A stretch of DNA of 42,785 nt from Gammaproteobacteria bacterium (GTDB taxonomy: Bacteria; Pseudomonadota; Gammaproteobacteria; Legionellales; Legionellaceae): positions 1 to 42,785 of the forward strand of contig RGPR01000003.1 in the NCBI GenBank assembly GCA_010030245.1. Reading direction: 5' to 3'. Below, piece by piece: positions 25,529-33,957 of the stretch (positions are counted from its first letter, which is position 1; every line of letters starts with the position of its first letter). The translations under genes and the position numbers were made by a program. The notes under the pieces were generated by a model. It was not told the DNA's origin, made no database searches, and saw only the letters and a list, made by a program, of their open reading frames with translations.

Positions 25529-26033
25529 CTTTATAGTGGCTATGTTGCTATTTGCCTCTGCATTATGCGCAGATGCTAACCGTGGACAATATTATTTTAA
25601 ACAATATTGTGCTGCTTGTCATAGCTTGGCTTACGCTAATCCAAGTGAGGAAACCTATCTTGATGGTGCAGATGCCGTGAAGTGGTTTGGAATAGCCCCT
25701 CCTGATTTAAGCTTAATTGGTATGCAGCATCCAAGATCATGGATTGTGGCATATTTAAAAGGGTTTTATCCGGACGATACCAAACCATTTGGGGTAAACA
25801 ATCATGTATCACCTGATATTTTAATGCCAAATGTTCTTGAAAGTCCTTTGGTTCTAGATGATAACAATGCTAAGATAGATAAGAATCTGTTGATTGAAGA
25901 TATTGCAGATTTTTTGACACAAATTGGTGCCCCTGAGCATCAAGAAAGATTTTTTTATGGCGTGCTGGTGCTTGTATTTTGTCTTATCATGCTTGGACTT
26001 TCTTTGATTTTAAGGCACCTGTATCGGCTTTAA
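25518..26033 (+). CDS. petC: Cytochrome c1 (unusually short)
   Basis: This is the c-type cytochrome that passes electrons from the Rieske protein to a soluble carrier. The product is only 171 residues, whereas c1 is usually about 240-260. A signal peptide ends near residue 20. The heme-binding site is CAACH (31-35), APPDLSLI follows (60-67), and the likely axial Met is Met103 in ILMPNV. One C-terminal transmembrane anchor lies at about 146-165. The loops that normally sit between CxxCH and PPDLSLI and around the axial Met are shortened. The reading frame is uninterrupted, so this looks like compaction, not decay. Confidence 0.9.
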   Translation: MRYSFIVAMLLFASALCADANRGQYYFKQYCAACHSLAYANPSEETYLDGADAVKWFGIAPPDLSLIGMQHPRSWIVAYLKGFYPDDTKPFGVNNHVSPDILMPNVLESPLVLDDNNAKIDKNLLIEDIADFLTQIGAPEHQERFFYGVLVLVFCLIMLGLSLILRHLYRL

Positions 26034-26056
26034 AACAGTAAATAATTGATGTATTT

Positions 26057-26086
26057 TTGATAAAATGTACTATTTTGTGGTAGAAT
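26057..26086 (+). promoter_or_regulatory. Promoter of sspA-sspB
   Basis: TTGATA (26057-26062), 18-bp spacer and TAGAAT (26081-26086), 45 bp before sspA. Confidence 0.55.
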
Positions 26087-26130
26087 AACGCTTTTGTTCG
26101 AACGCTACCCATTTTTGGAGATCTCCCCCC

Positions 26131-26751
26131 ATGGCTATTGTGACCAAACGTACTGTCATGACCTTATACACGGATTTATCAGATGTATACAGTCACCAAG
26201 TAAGAATTGTTCTTGCAGAAAAGGGTGTTAATGTCGAAATCCTCCCTGTCAATCCAGCTTCGCCAAGCGAAGATTTATTGTTATTAAATCCTTATGGCAG
26301 CGTACCGACTTTACTAGACAGAGACTTGGTTTTATTTGAATCAAGAATTATCATGGAATATCTAGATGAACGATTTCCGCATCCACCTTTATTACCAGTT
26401 TACCCTGTTGCACGAGCTGAAAGCCGTAAAATGATGTTTCGGATCGAGCAAGATTGGTATCAATTAATGGCGGCTATCTTCATGAATGACAATGTAGATG
26501 AAACACGCGCAGATTTAAAAGCCAGTTTAATGTCGCTCGAGCCTATTTTTGCTGATAAACCTTACTTCTTGAGTGATGAATTTTCATTATTAGATTGTGT
26601 GATGACTCCTTTATTATGGCGCCTACCTGCTCTAGGTATTGAAATTGATGCCAGCGCTAAAGGATTACATGCTTATATGCAACGCCTTTTTGCCAGAGAT
26701 GCATTTAAAAATAGCTTGACTGAAATTGAAAAACAAATGCGAGTAGCTTGA
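26131..26751 (+). CDS. sspA: Stringent starvation protein A
   Basis: SspA is a GST-fold protein that binds RNA polymerase and modifies sigma70-dependent transcription during stress. The 206-residue product has an N-terminal thioredoxin-like domain (MTLYTDLSDVYSHQVRIVLAEKG) lacking the catalytic Cys of true transferases. The NPYGSVPTLLDRDLVLFES motif and a helical GST C-terminal domain follow. It is directly followed by sspB with no gap, and sits after petABC as in other proteobacteria. Confidence 0.95.
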   Translation: MAIVTKRTVMTLYTDLSDVYSHQVRIVLAEKGVNVEILPVNPASPSEDLLLLNPYGSVPTLLDRDLVLFESRIIMEYLDERFPHPPLLPVYPVARAESRKMMFRIEQDWYQLMAAIFMNDNVDETRADLKASLMSLEPIFADKPYFLSDEFSLLDCVMTPLLWRLPALGIEIDASAKGLHAYMQRLFARDAFKNSLTEIEKQMRVA

Positions 26752-27147
26752 ATGATGACATCAAAAAAGCCTTATCTCTTACGGGCTTATTATGATTGGA
26801 TTACGGATAATCAATTGACCCCATATATCTTGGTCAATGCGCAATACCCTGGGATTGTCGTACCCACTCAATATGTTCGAGATGGAAAAATTATTCTAGA
26901 TATTTCAGCTGTTGCTTGCCGTGGTTTGGAAATTGATGGTAGTGGTGTGCATTTTTCAGCGAGATTTTCTGGTCAACTATGGCAGATGGCACTGCCTTTG
27001 CCTGCTGTTCTCGCAATCTATGCCAAAGAAAATAGCCAAGGGACAACTTTTGGCCTTGAAGATGCTGTTGCGCCAAAAGCAGAGCAGCCTAAACAAGAGC
27101 GCAAAAAAACAATTTTTACAGTCATTCGTAATGATGAATCCCAATAA
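26752..27147 (+). CDS. sspB: ClpXP adaptor SspB
   Basis: SspB delivers ssrA-tagged proteins to ClpXP. The 131-residue product has the conserved RAYYDWITDNQLTPYILVNA start and GKIILDISAVACRGLEID. A flexible tail ends in a ClpX-binding-like stretch (KKTIFTVIRNDES). It starts immediately after the sspA stop. The tail overlaps the start of nnr by about 17 bp. Confidence 0.94.
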   Translation: MMTSKKPYLLRAYYDWITDNQLTPYILVNAQYPGIVVPTQYVRDGKIILDISAVACRGLEIDGSGVHFSARFSGQLWQMALPLPAVLAIYAKENSQGTTFGLEDAVAPKAEQPKQERKKTIFTVIRNDESQ

Positions 27148-28600
27148 TGCTGATGGACTGATTGATTTAAATACCTGGCAAATGCATTTGAAACAGTTGC
27201 CTGATTTGAAACTGTTTCAAATTCAAAGCATTAAACAAATTTTCGCTGATATTCCTAAATATAAAGACCTTCAAGTCAACGCGATCATTACCTTGATGTG
27301 TGGTCATATTTCACGCTTTGATGAAGTTTTCGCCTTTTATCAAGAGGGTGCAAAGCGTCAGATATCTGTTGAAGTTTATATGCCATTGAGCATGAAAAAA
27401 GAATGGTCATCTTATATCGGTGAAAAAAAATGTTTTATTACCCCGGTTCATGGCAAAAAAATTGAAGAAAAAACACAGCGATGGCTTTATATTGATCTAT
27501 TGGCTAATTTATCAAGTCGTGAAGTGCCAGCTATCGCCCAAGCATGGATTGATCAAATAAACGCGCAGGACCTAGCTGTTGTCGCACTTGATTTACCTTC
27601 AGGTCTTGATGCGAGCAGTGGTGCTGCAATCATTGCGAGGCCTTTGTATGCCGATTTAGTTATTGGGCGAATAGCATTGATGCAGGGCTTATATACGGGG
27701 ATTGCTAAAGCCTGTATTGGCGAAATTGTTTTATTAAATCAAAATGAAGCGCTGAGTATTAACTACCAAAGCTTTTTGTTAAATGCCGTGCATATTGCTT
27801 CAATGATACCATCCAAACCCGCTTATGCTTACAAGGGCCTGTATGCTAGGATCTTAATCATTGCTGGTGAAAAGGAAATGTTTGGCGCCAGCCTTTTAGC
27901 AGCCAGGGCTGCTTTAATGATGGGTTCAGGTTGTGTTGAGGTTTTTTATCAATCAGGCTTTACACCACCCTATGGTAGTTTGCCTGAAATTATTTGGCAT
28001 GAAATCAATGATGTAAACAAGATTTTAGCCGCCATTAAACCACATGATATTTTAGTATTTGGCCCAGGACTTGGGGAAGGTGTTTGGGGACAGAGCATAT
28101 GGCATGCGTTAAATGGCTTAGATAATAAGATGGTACTTGATGCCTCAGCTTTACATTATTTGGCTAAATCTAAAAAGAAACGACAAAATTGTATCATAAC
28201 CCCACATCCTGGTGAGGCAGCGTTGCTCCTTAACACCACCAATACTGATATCCAAGCACATCGCTTTGCTGCGATTAAAAAAATATTTCAACGTTTTGAG
28301 GCTGGAGTTGTCTTAAAAGGATCGGGCAGTTTAATTTATACCCAAGAACAGATGCTTTATGTTTGTCCTCATGGTAATCCAGCCATGGCAACACAAGGCA
28401 TGGGTGATGCGCTCACTGGTTTAATTGCAGGTTTGTGGTCAAGATTGGCAGAGCCTTCTTCAGCGATGTTGGTGGCAGTATGCTTGCATGCAAAGGCTGC
28501 CGACATGATGATGCAAAAAAATCCAGATTTGCTTGCCATACGTGCAAGCCAAGTATTAGATGAAATCGAAAATCATATGCAGGATATATTATGCAAGTAA
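27131..28600 (+). CDS. nnr: Bifunctional NAD(P)HX repair enzyme (dehydratase/epimerase)
   Basis: The C-terminal domain (about 230-485) is an ADP-dependent NAD(P)HX dehydratase. It has ARILIIAGEKEMFGASLLAA, VFGPGLGEG, ITPHPGEAALLL and the nucleotide-binding GNPAMATQGMGDALTGL. The N-terminal domain matches the epimerase by position and by LDLPSGLDASSG (about 154). However, the epimerase motif usually read as CGPGNNGGDG is replaced here by MCGHISRFDE, so epimerase activity is doubtful. The start is ATG 27131 or 27134, within the end of sspB; the frame stays open further upstream inside sspB but that part looks non-coding. It overlaps tsaE by 10 bp. Confidence 0.88.
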   Translation: MMNPNNADGLIDLNTWQMHLKQLPDLKLFQIQSIKQIFADIPKYKDLQVNAIITLMCGHISRFDEVFAFYQEGAKRQISVEVYMPLSMKKEWSSYIGEKKCFITPVHGKKIEEKTQRWLYIDLLANLSSREVPAIAQAWIDQINAQDLAVVALDLPSGLDASSGAAIIARPLYADLVIGRIALMQGLYTGIAKACIGEIVLLNQNEALSINYQSFLLNAVHIASMIPSKPAYAYKGLYARILIIAGEKEMFGASLLAARAALMMGSGCVEVFYQSGFTPPYGSLPEIIWHEINDVNKILAAIKPHDILVFGPGLGEGVWGQSIWHALNGLDNKMVLDASALHYLAKSKKKRQNCIITPHPGEAALLLNTTNTDIQAHRFAAIKKIFQRFEAGVVLKGSGSLIYTQEQMLYVCPHGNPAMATQGMGDALTGLIAGLWSRLAEPSSAMLVAVCLHAKAADMMMQKNPDLLAIRASQVLDEIENHMQDILCK

Positions 28601-29064
28601 CTTATCAATTAGAGAACGCTGAGGCAACTAAATCTTTTGGGCGATTGTTAGCGAAATATGTGTCTGCCCCATTACTGATTGGTTTGAGTGGTGAGATTGG
28701 CATGGGAAAGACCTGTTTAACGAGAGCGTTCATTCAGGAAAAAGGCATTTCATCCCGCATCAAAAGCCCCAGTTTTACACTCTTAGAAACATACGAAACA
28801 GATGAGGCTGAATTAATTCATGTTGATCTCTATCGAATGCATTCTGTTTATGAATTAGAGGAGCTCGGTTTTCGCGATGTCCTTCATGCAAAAAGCATTT
28901 GTTGTATTGAATGGCCTGAACGCGCACCAATGCTTCTAGCTTTGATGGATCTCGTGTTAGAATTTTCTTTTATTCCTGGGTCTGAGGGACGGATGTTGGT
29001 TGTGAAAGCAACTTCCTCACGTGGACAGCAGGTATTAGAGGTTTTACAGAGAGACAAATGCTAA
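28591..29064 (+). CDS. tsaE: tRNA t6A biosynthesis ATPase TsaE
   Basis: TsaE is the ATPase partner of TsaB/TsaD in making threonylcarbamoyladenosine at tRNA position 37. The 157-residue product has Walker A GEIGMGKT (34-41), the KSPSFTLLETYE motif, HVDLYRM and CCIEWPERA. It overlaps nnr by 10 bp and amiC by 7 bp, in the conserved nnr-tsaE-ami-mutL-miaA order. Confidence 0.96.
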   Translation: MQVTYQLENAEATKSFGRLLAKYVSAPLLIGLSGEIGMGKTCLTRAFIQEKGISSRIKSPSFTLLETYETDEAELIHVDLYRMHSVYELEELGFRDVLHAKSICCIEWPERAPMLLALMDLVLEFSFIPGSEGRMLVVKATSSRGQQVLEVLQRDKC

Positions 29065-30203
29065 GAAAAATAATTTTTTTTATAATTTTAGTTGCATGTG
29101 GAATTGGGCAGGCAGCACAATTAATCAATTTAAGAATTGAAGGTTCAACACTGATACTTCAGGCTGATGCATCAATTACACCATTGTCATTCCAGCTGCA
29201 TCATCCCGAACGATTGGTGATAGATCTGCCTCACTCGAGAATCAATCATGGCATCCCGCACTTGATGCGTCAATCGAACTACATGATTCGTTTAGGTGAA
29301 CATGGAGATGGATCGGTACGTGTGGTCATTGAAAGTTCGGCAGCTTTTAATGCCAGCAGACAAGCATCATCAAATGCCAGAGAGCTGCGATATCAGTTAG
29401 GCCATTCTTATACGAATGTTAATCCACCTCGGCCGCTAATCGTCAATCAACATAAGCAAAATACTAATGTGACTGCAGCATGGACGCCAAGACCTCATGT
29501 GATTACAGTGGTTATTGATCCTGGTCATGGGGGTAAAGATCCAGGTGCTTTTGGTTATCACCGTACCCCTGAAAAACAGGTTGTTTTAAGCATCGCAAAA
29601 CGGCTCAAGCAAAAAATTGATGCTTACCCAGGAATGCGTGCTATTTTAACGCGAGATGGTGACTATTTTATTGATTTACGACGTCGTTTAGATATTTCTA
29701 GGCGTTATCGTCCTGATATTTTCGTGGCAATTCATGCAGATGCATTTACCAATCCTCAATCGCATGGCGCATCTGTATTTGCACTCTCTCCTAGAGGCGC
29801 AACCAGTGAAGCTGCAAGATGGCTTGCTGAAAAAGAAAACTACTCTGAATTGGGCGGGGTTAATTTACGAGATTTAGATGATCAAAATGGCATGGTTCGT
29901 TCAGTTTTAATCGATCTGTCGCAAACTGCAACTATTCAGGCCAGTTTGAAAATGGGTCAAAATGTGTTAAACCAAATGGGACAAATCACAAGCTTACATA
30001 ATCGCCGTGTCGAGCAAGCACGATTTGTGGTTTTAAAGTCACCCGACACACCTTCAATGTTGGTTGAAACAGGGTTTATTTCCAATCCTGCAGAGGAAAG
30101 ACGTTTGGCTTCTGCTCAATATCAAGAACAACTAAGCCAAGCTATTTTCAAGGGCATACGTCAATACTTTCAAGACTACCCTCCACGTGGGCATCGCATA
30201 TGA
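29058..30203 (+). CDS. amiC: N-acetylmuramoyl-L-alanine amidase with AMIN domain
   Basis: This is a periplasmic amidase that cleaves septal peptidoglycan stem peptides during cell separation. The 381-residue product has a signal peptide (about 1-20) and an AMIN targeting domain (about 22-115). A short linker leads to the Amidase_3 domain with zinc and catalytic residues His157 (DPGHGGKD), Glu172, His226 (AIHADA) and Glu337 (MLVETGFISNP). No LysM domain follows. The symbol could equally be amiB by genome position; I use amiC for the AMIN+amidase architecture. It overlaps mutL by 4 bp. Confidence 0.92.
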   Translation: MLRKIIFFIILVACGIGQAAQLINLRIEGSTLILQADASITPLSFQLHHPERLVIDLPHSRINHGIPHLMRQSNYMIRLGEHGDGSVRVVIESSAAFNASRQASSNARELRYQLGHSYTNVNPPRPLIVNQHKQNTNVTAAWTPRPHVITVVIDPGHGGKDPGAFGYHRTPEKQVVLSIAKRLKQKIDAYPGMRAILTRDGDYFIDLRRRLDISRRYRPDIFVAIHADAFTNPQSHGASVFALSPRGATSEAARWLAEKENYSELGGVNLRDLDDQNGMVRSVLIDLSQTATIQASLKMGQNVLNQMGQITSLHNRRVEQARFVVLKSPDTPSMLVETGFISNPAEERRLASAQYQEQLSQAIFKGIRQYFQDYPPRGHRI

Positions 30204-31780
30204 GTCGGATGATTGCAAGGCTTGCACCTGATGTGGCATGCCAAATTGCAGCTGGAGAGGTTATCGAACGTCCGGTTTCTGTATTAAAGGAGCTGCTTGA
30301 GAATGCACTTGATGCAAATGCAACTGAAATTCATATTGAGATTTTAGAGGCGGGCTTAAAATCAATTCAGGTCTCAGATAATGGCATAGGGATCTGGGAA
30401 GAGGACTTAATATTGGCTATTGAGCCGCATGCCACTAGTAAAATATCCAAGCTTGCTGATATTTACGCCATTCAAAGTAAGGGGTTTCGTGGTGAGGCCT
30501 TGGCTAGTATGGCAAGTGTTGCCAAAATTGAGATTGTTTCTAAACCAAAAGATCAGGCTTTTGCCATGCAGTTGCAGGCTTTGCCGGGTAGCTATGAATT
30601 AAGCCCTGCTGTAAGAGCAGATGGCACATCGATGACTGTAAGGGAATTGTTTTTTAATGTTCCAGTTCGAAAAAAATTTTTAAAAACGCATAGCCAAGAA
30701 TGGCAGGCAATAGAGTCTTATGTCAAACGATTTATGATGCTTGCCCCCCATGTCCATTTGAGTTTGAAACACAATCATGAATTAATTTTTGATGTATTGC
30801 CAGCCCATGATGCAGCTGCAAATTTTCAGCGCATCTTAAAATTATGGGGCAAGTCTTTTGAAACGGCAAAGCCAATAGACATCGATAGAAGTGGACTGCG
30901 TTTATATGGTTGGTTAGGTGCGATGGCAGAGCATCGTAGTCAACATGATAGGTTGTGGATTTATTTAAATGGTCGAATTGTGCAAGATAAATTATTAATT
31001 CATGCCATCAAACAAGCTTATTTGCCAATATGTCCCCCAGGCCGCCATTTACAGTGTTTATTATATCTTGAAACCCCATTAAATATGGTTGATATCAATG
31101 TGCATCCGGCAAAATTAGAGGTTCGTTTTGAAGAGCCCAGACTTATTTTTGATTTTATATTGATGAGTCTAAAAACGATTTGGCAAGCATCTAAAGAGGA
31201 AATTGTTGCTTTACATGCATGGAATAAAGCAGATCATTTAGTGCCAGACAAGCAGGTTATTGATTTCCCAAGAGCCTCAAAAGCACTAATTTGTAATGCG
31301 GATTTTATCATATTGCCTTTGACTCCTTATTTATATTTAGTTGATGTGCAAAAGTGGTGGGCGCAGCAAATGGCAGAAAATTTCAGCTTACCTAAAGCAT
31401 CAAGACAATTGTTGATACCATTTATTGCAGATTTTGTTAACTGTAGTGAGGAAAAATTCAATCAAATGGCTAATAAAGCACAGGAATTTGGTTTGGAGAT
31501 GCAGTCATTTGGAAGTGATAAGCTTTGTATACGGGCAATACCTGATGATTTACCTCAATTTAATATCAGAATTTTTGTCAAAAACCTGTCTGCAATCCGC
31601 CGCTTGGAAGAACTGAATTGGTCACTATTTTGCAAAAGTTGCCAATTTAGTAGTTATGATTTAACAGAATCGGATTTTGATACCTTAACGGCAAACTTAA
31701 TCAAATTACAAGAGCAGGGGGAGGGGGCTCATTTTGCAAAAGTACTCGACCTTCATCATTGTCGGCAGTTATTTCTATGA
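30200..31780 (+). CDS. mutL: DNA mismatch repair protein MutL
   Basis: MutL couples MutS mismatch recognition to strand excision. The 526-residue product has the GHKL ATPase motifs ELLENALDA, DNGIGI, HATSKI and GFRGEALASM, and the transducer domain with NGRIVQDK and DINVHPAKLEVRF. The linker is short and the C-terminal dimerisation domain (about 355-526) is compact. The endonuclease motif DQHAxxE found in many MutLs reads DVQKWWAQ here, so this MutL probably does not nick by itself. Its stop overlaps miaA (ATGA). Confidence 0.95.
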   Translation: MSRMIARLAPDVACQIAAGEVIERPVSVLKELLENALDANATEIHIEILEAGLKSIQVSDNGIGIWEEDLILAIEPHATSKISKLADIYAIQSKGFRGEALASMASVAKIEIVSKPKDQAFAMQLQALPGSYELSPAVRADGTSMTVRELFFNVPVRKKFLKTHSQEWQAIESYVKRFMMLAPHVHLSLKHNHELIFDVLPAHDAAANFQRILKLWGKSFETAKPIDIDRSGLRLYGWLGAMAEHRSQHDRLWIYLNGRIVQDKLLIHAIKQAYLPICPPGRHLQCLLYLETPLNMVDINVHPAKLEVRFEEPRLIFDFILMSLKTIWQASKEEIVALHAWNKADHLVPDKQVIDFPRASKALICNADFIILPLTPYLYLVDVQKWWAQQMAENFSLPKASRQLLIPFIADFVNCSEEKFNQMANKAQEFGLEMQSFGSDKLCIRAIPDDLPQFNIRIFVKNLSAIRRLEELNWSLFCKSCQFSSYDLTESDFDTLTANLIKLQEQGEGAHFAKVLDLHHCRQLFL

Positions 31781-32706
31781 ATAAAGTGGTTTTTTGTTTG
31801 ATGGGACCAACTGCAATTGGTAAAACTGATATTGCTTGCCAGCTTAGTGAGATTTTCCCATTTGAGCTTGTTAGTGTTGATTCAAGTTTGGTTTATCAGG
31901 AGCTAAATATTGGTGCGGCCAAGCCAAGTCCTGAGGTATTAGCGAGATATCCTCACCATTTGATCAATGTATGTGATTTAACCCAAGTGTATAGTGTGGC
32001 TGATTGCTGTGAGGCACTTGATAAAATTTGTACCGATATCTATCAAAGACAACGCATCCCATTATTGGTGGGAGGGAGTATGATGTACTTCCATGCCTTT
32101 CAACATGGTTTGGCTAAACTCCCTGATGCAGATATGAATGTTCGGGAAACACTTGAACAAGAACTTGTACAATTCGGTGCATTGATACTGCATCAGGGCT
32201 TGCAAAAATTTGATCCAAAAAGTGCAGCCAGAATTCATCCAAATGACACGCAAAGGTTACTGAGAGCGCATGAAATTTATCGAACATCGGGGATTTCTTG
32301 GAGCCAACATTTAGCAGCGTCGAGCCAAAATCAAAAATTTAATGTTATCAATTTCGCCATGATGCCTGAGCCAAGATCTTGGTTACACGAGGGTATTGCG
32401 CAGCGGTTTAAACAAATGATCGCGCAAGGTTTAATTGATGAAGTTTCTCAAATCGTAAAGTCATATCCTGATAAATTGAATCATCCAGCTCTTAGGAGTG
32501 TCGGTTATCGTCAGGTTTTACAATATTTAAGTGGAGCTTATGATTTAGATACCTGTCTTGAGAAGGGGATTGTGGCAACAAGACAGCTTGCCAAACGTCA
32601 GATGACCTGGATCAGGGGGATGATAATGCATCAGCTATTTTTACAGCCAAATGAGAAGATTTTGCAAGAAATGATAGCTGAAATTCGAGAAATAATGGAT
32701 AATTAG
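31777..32706 (+). CDS. miaA: tRNA dimethylallyltransferase
   Basis: MiaA adds an isopentenyl group to A37 of tRNAs reading UNN codons. The 309-residue product has Walker A GPTAIGKT (10-17), the DSSLVYQELNIGAAKP catalytic region and LVGGSMMYFHAF. RLLRAHEIYRTSG and the C-terminal GYRQVLQYL and TRQLAKRQMTWIR motifs follow. ATG 31777 is used since it overlaps the mutL stop; a start at 31759 is inside mutL. hfq, the usual downstream neighbour, is not here. Confidence 0.96.
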   Translation: MNKVVFCLMGPTAIGKTDIACQLSEIFPFELVSVDSSLVYQELNIGAAKPSPEVLARYPHHLINVCDLTQVYSVADCCEALDKICTDIYQRQRIPLLVGGSMMYFHAFQHGLAKLPDADMNVRETLEQELVQFGALILHQGLQKFDPKSAARIHPNDTQRLLRAHEIYRTSGISWSQHLAASSQNQKFNVINFAMMPEPRSWLHEGIAQRFKQMIAQGLIDEVSQIVKSYPDKLNHPALRSVGYRQVLQYLSGAYDLDTCLEKGIVATRQLAKRQMTWIRGMIMHQLFLQPNEKILQEMIAEIREIMDN

Positions 32707-32736
32707 GCTTTAATTTTCTTAAATAATGAGTGATAA

Positions 32737-32934
32737 ATGAGTCAAGATACCAAACAAACACCATGCTCAGTGAGCGTGATTGAAGTCAATGCGCAACAGT
32801 TGCCCTTAAGTTGTCCTACAGATGACATGAGCTTGTGGAATGGTCATCCAAAAGTGTATTTACCAATCGAAGAAAGTGGGCAAGAAACATGTCCTTACTG
32901 CGGAACGAAGTTCATATTAGTCGATAAAGGTTAA
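32737..32934 (+). CDS. Small zinc-finger protein (CHCC type)
   Basis: The 65-residue protein has a C-terminal CPYCGTKF zinc knuckle and an upstream SCPTDDMSLWNGHPKVYLP, the Cys/His-containing half of the CHCC finger. This domain is related to mitochondrial complex I subunit NDUFS6 and is common as a stand-alone gene in proteobacteria, with unknown function. It is 6 bp from the following glycosyltransferase and likely co-transcribed with it. Confidence 0.85.
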   Translation: MSQDTKQTPCSVSVIEVNAQQLPLSCPTDDMSLWNGHPKVYLPIEESGQETCPYCGTKFILVDKG

Positions 32935-32940
32935 TCGATA

Positions 32941-33957
32941 ATGAACAAAATTGGTGTTTTTCGCTTATCAGCTCTTGGTGATGTGTTGATGTTTTTACCG
33001 ACCGTGCGTGCATTACAACGAGCTTATCCTGATGCAACAATCTATTGGATTATTTCAAATCCAGCTTATCAGCTGCTGCAAAACATCGATGATATAGTGT
33101 TCATTGTGATTGACAAGCCCAAGGGACTTATTGATTACTGGCGTCTTTATCAAAAATTAAAAACCTATGATTTTGATGTATTGCTTGCAGCTCAAGCAAG
33201 CTTTCGTGCGCATACCATCATCCCAATGTTGAAGGCCAAGACAAAAATTGGCTATGATAGAAAACGCGGACAAGAGGGACATGGTTTGGTGGTTGATAAG
33301 ACCATTGCTTACCGTGAAGTTCATACCCTTGAAGGTTTTATGCAATTTGCTGAAGCGTTAGGGATTGATGATTTACACGTGGAATGGCGTTTACCACTAG
33401 AGCCCAAAGCTTTAGAATGGGTCAATGCTGAAATGATGACTTTTGTTGAGCCAGGTCCTTTGGTGCTTATTAATCCCTGCGCTAGCAAACCAGAGCGAAG
33501 TTGGCATCTACAAGGGTATTTAGACGTCATTGCTTATCTTAAAGCACATTTTCAAGCGAATATTGTACTATGCGGTGGGCCTTCAAGACATGATAGAGAG
33601 ATGGCTGATGCCATTCTTGCACAGCATAAATTACCAGATTATGTTGGCAAAACAAGGCTTCCAGAACTCCTTGCTTTAATCTCAAAATCTGATTTGGTGT
33701 TGTGTCCAGATACTGGGCCCGCCCATATGGCGGCAGCGCTTGGAAAACGGATTATCAGTTTACATGGGGTAACCAAACCAGAGATTTCTGGGCCTTATGG
33801 TCAAATAGCGCATTGTGTGAATGCATATCCTGAAGCTTTAGCGTTATTTAAACAAGGTGGCAAGCACAGCTGGTATGATAAGGTTCATCACCCGGAGGTG
33901 ATGAACTTGATAGCAAGCAATCTGGTCATAGACCGAATTCATCAGTTGCTTTGCTAG
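32941..33957 (+). CDS. Glycosyltransferase family 9 (heptosyltransferase-like)
   Basis: This probably transfers heptose (or a related sugar) to the LPS inner core. The 338-residue product has the GT9 start (IGVFRLSALGDVLMFLPTVRAL), with the catalytic-Asp motif GDVLM, then LINPCASKPERSWH. The C-terminal donor-binding signature is DLVLCPDTGPAHMAAALGK. It cannot be assigned to WaaC or WaaF on sequence alone. The last 4 bp overlap the end of the convergent icmX gene. Confidence 0.9.
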   Translation: MNKIGVFRLSALGDVLMFLPTVRALQRAYPDATIYWIISNPAYQLLQNIDDIVFIVIDKPKGLIDYWRLYQKLKTYDFDVLLAAQASFRAHTIIPMLKAKTKIGYDRKRGQEGHGLVVDKTIAYREVHTLEGFMQFAEALGIDDLHVEWRLPLEPKALEWVNAEMMTFVEPGPLVLINPCASKPERSWHLQGYLDVIAYLKAHFQANIVLCGGPSRHDREMADAILAQHKLPDYVGKTRLPELLALISKSDLVLCPDTGPAHMAAALGKRIISLHGVTKPEISGPYGQIAHCVNAYPEALALFKQGGKHSWYDKVHHPEVMNLIASNLVIDRIHQLLC

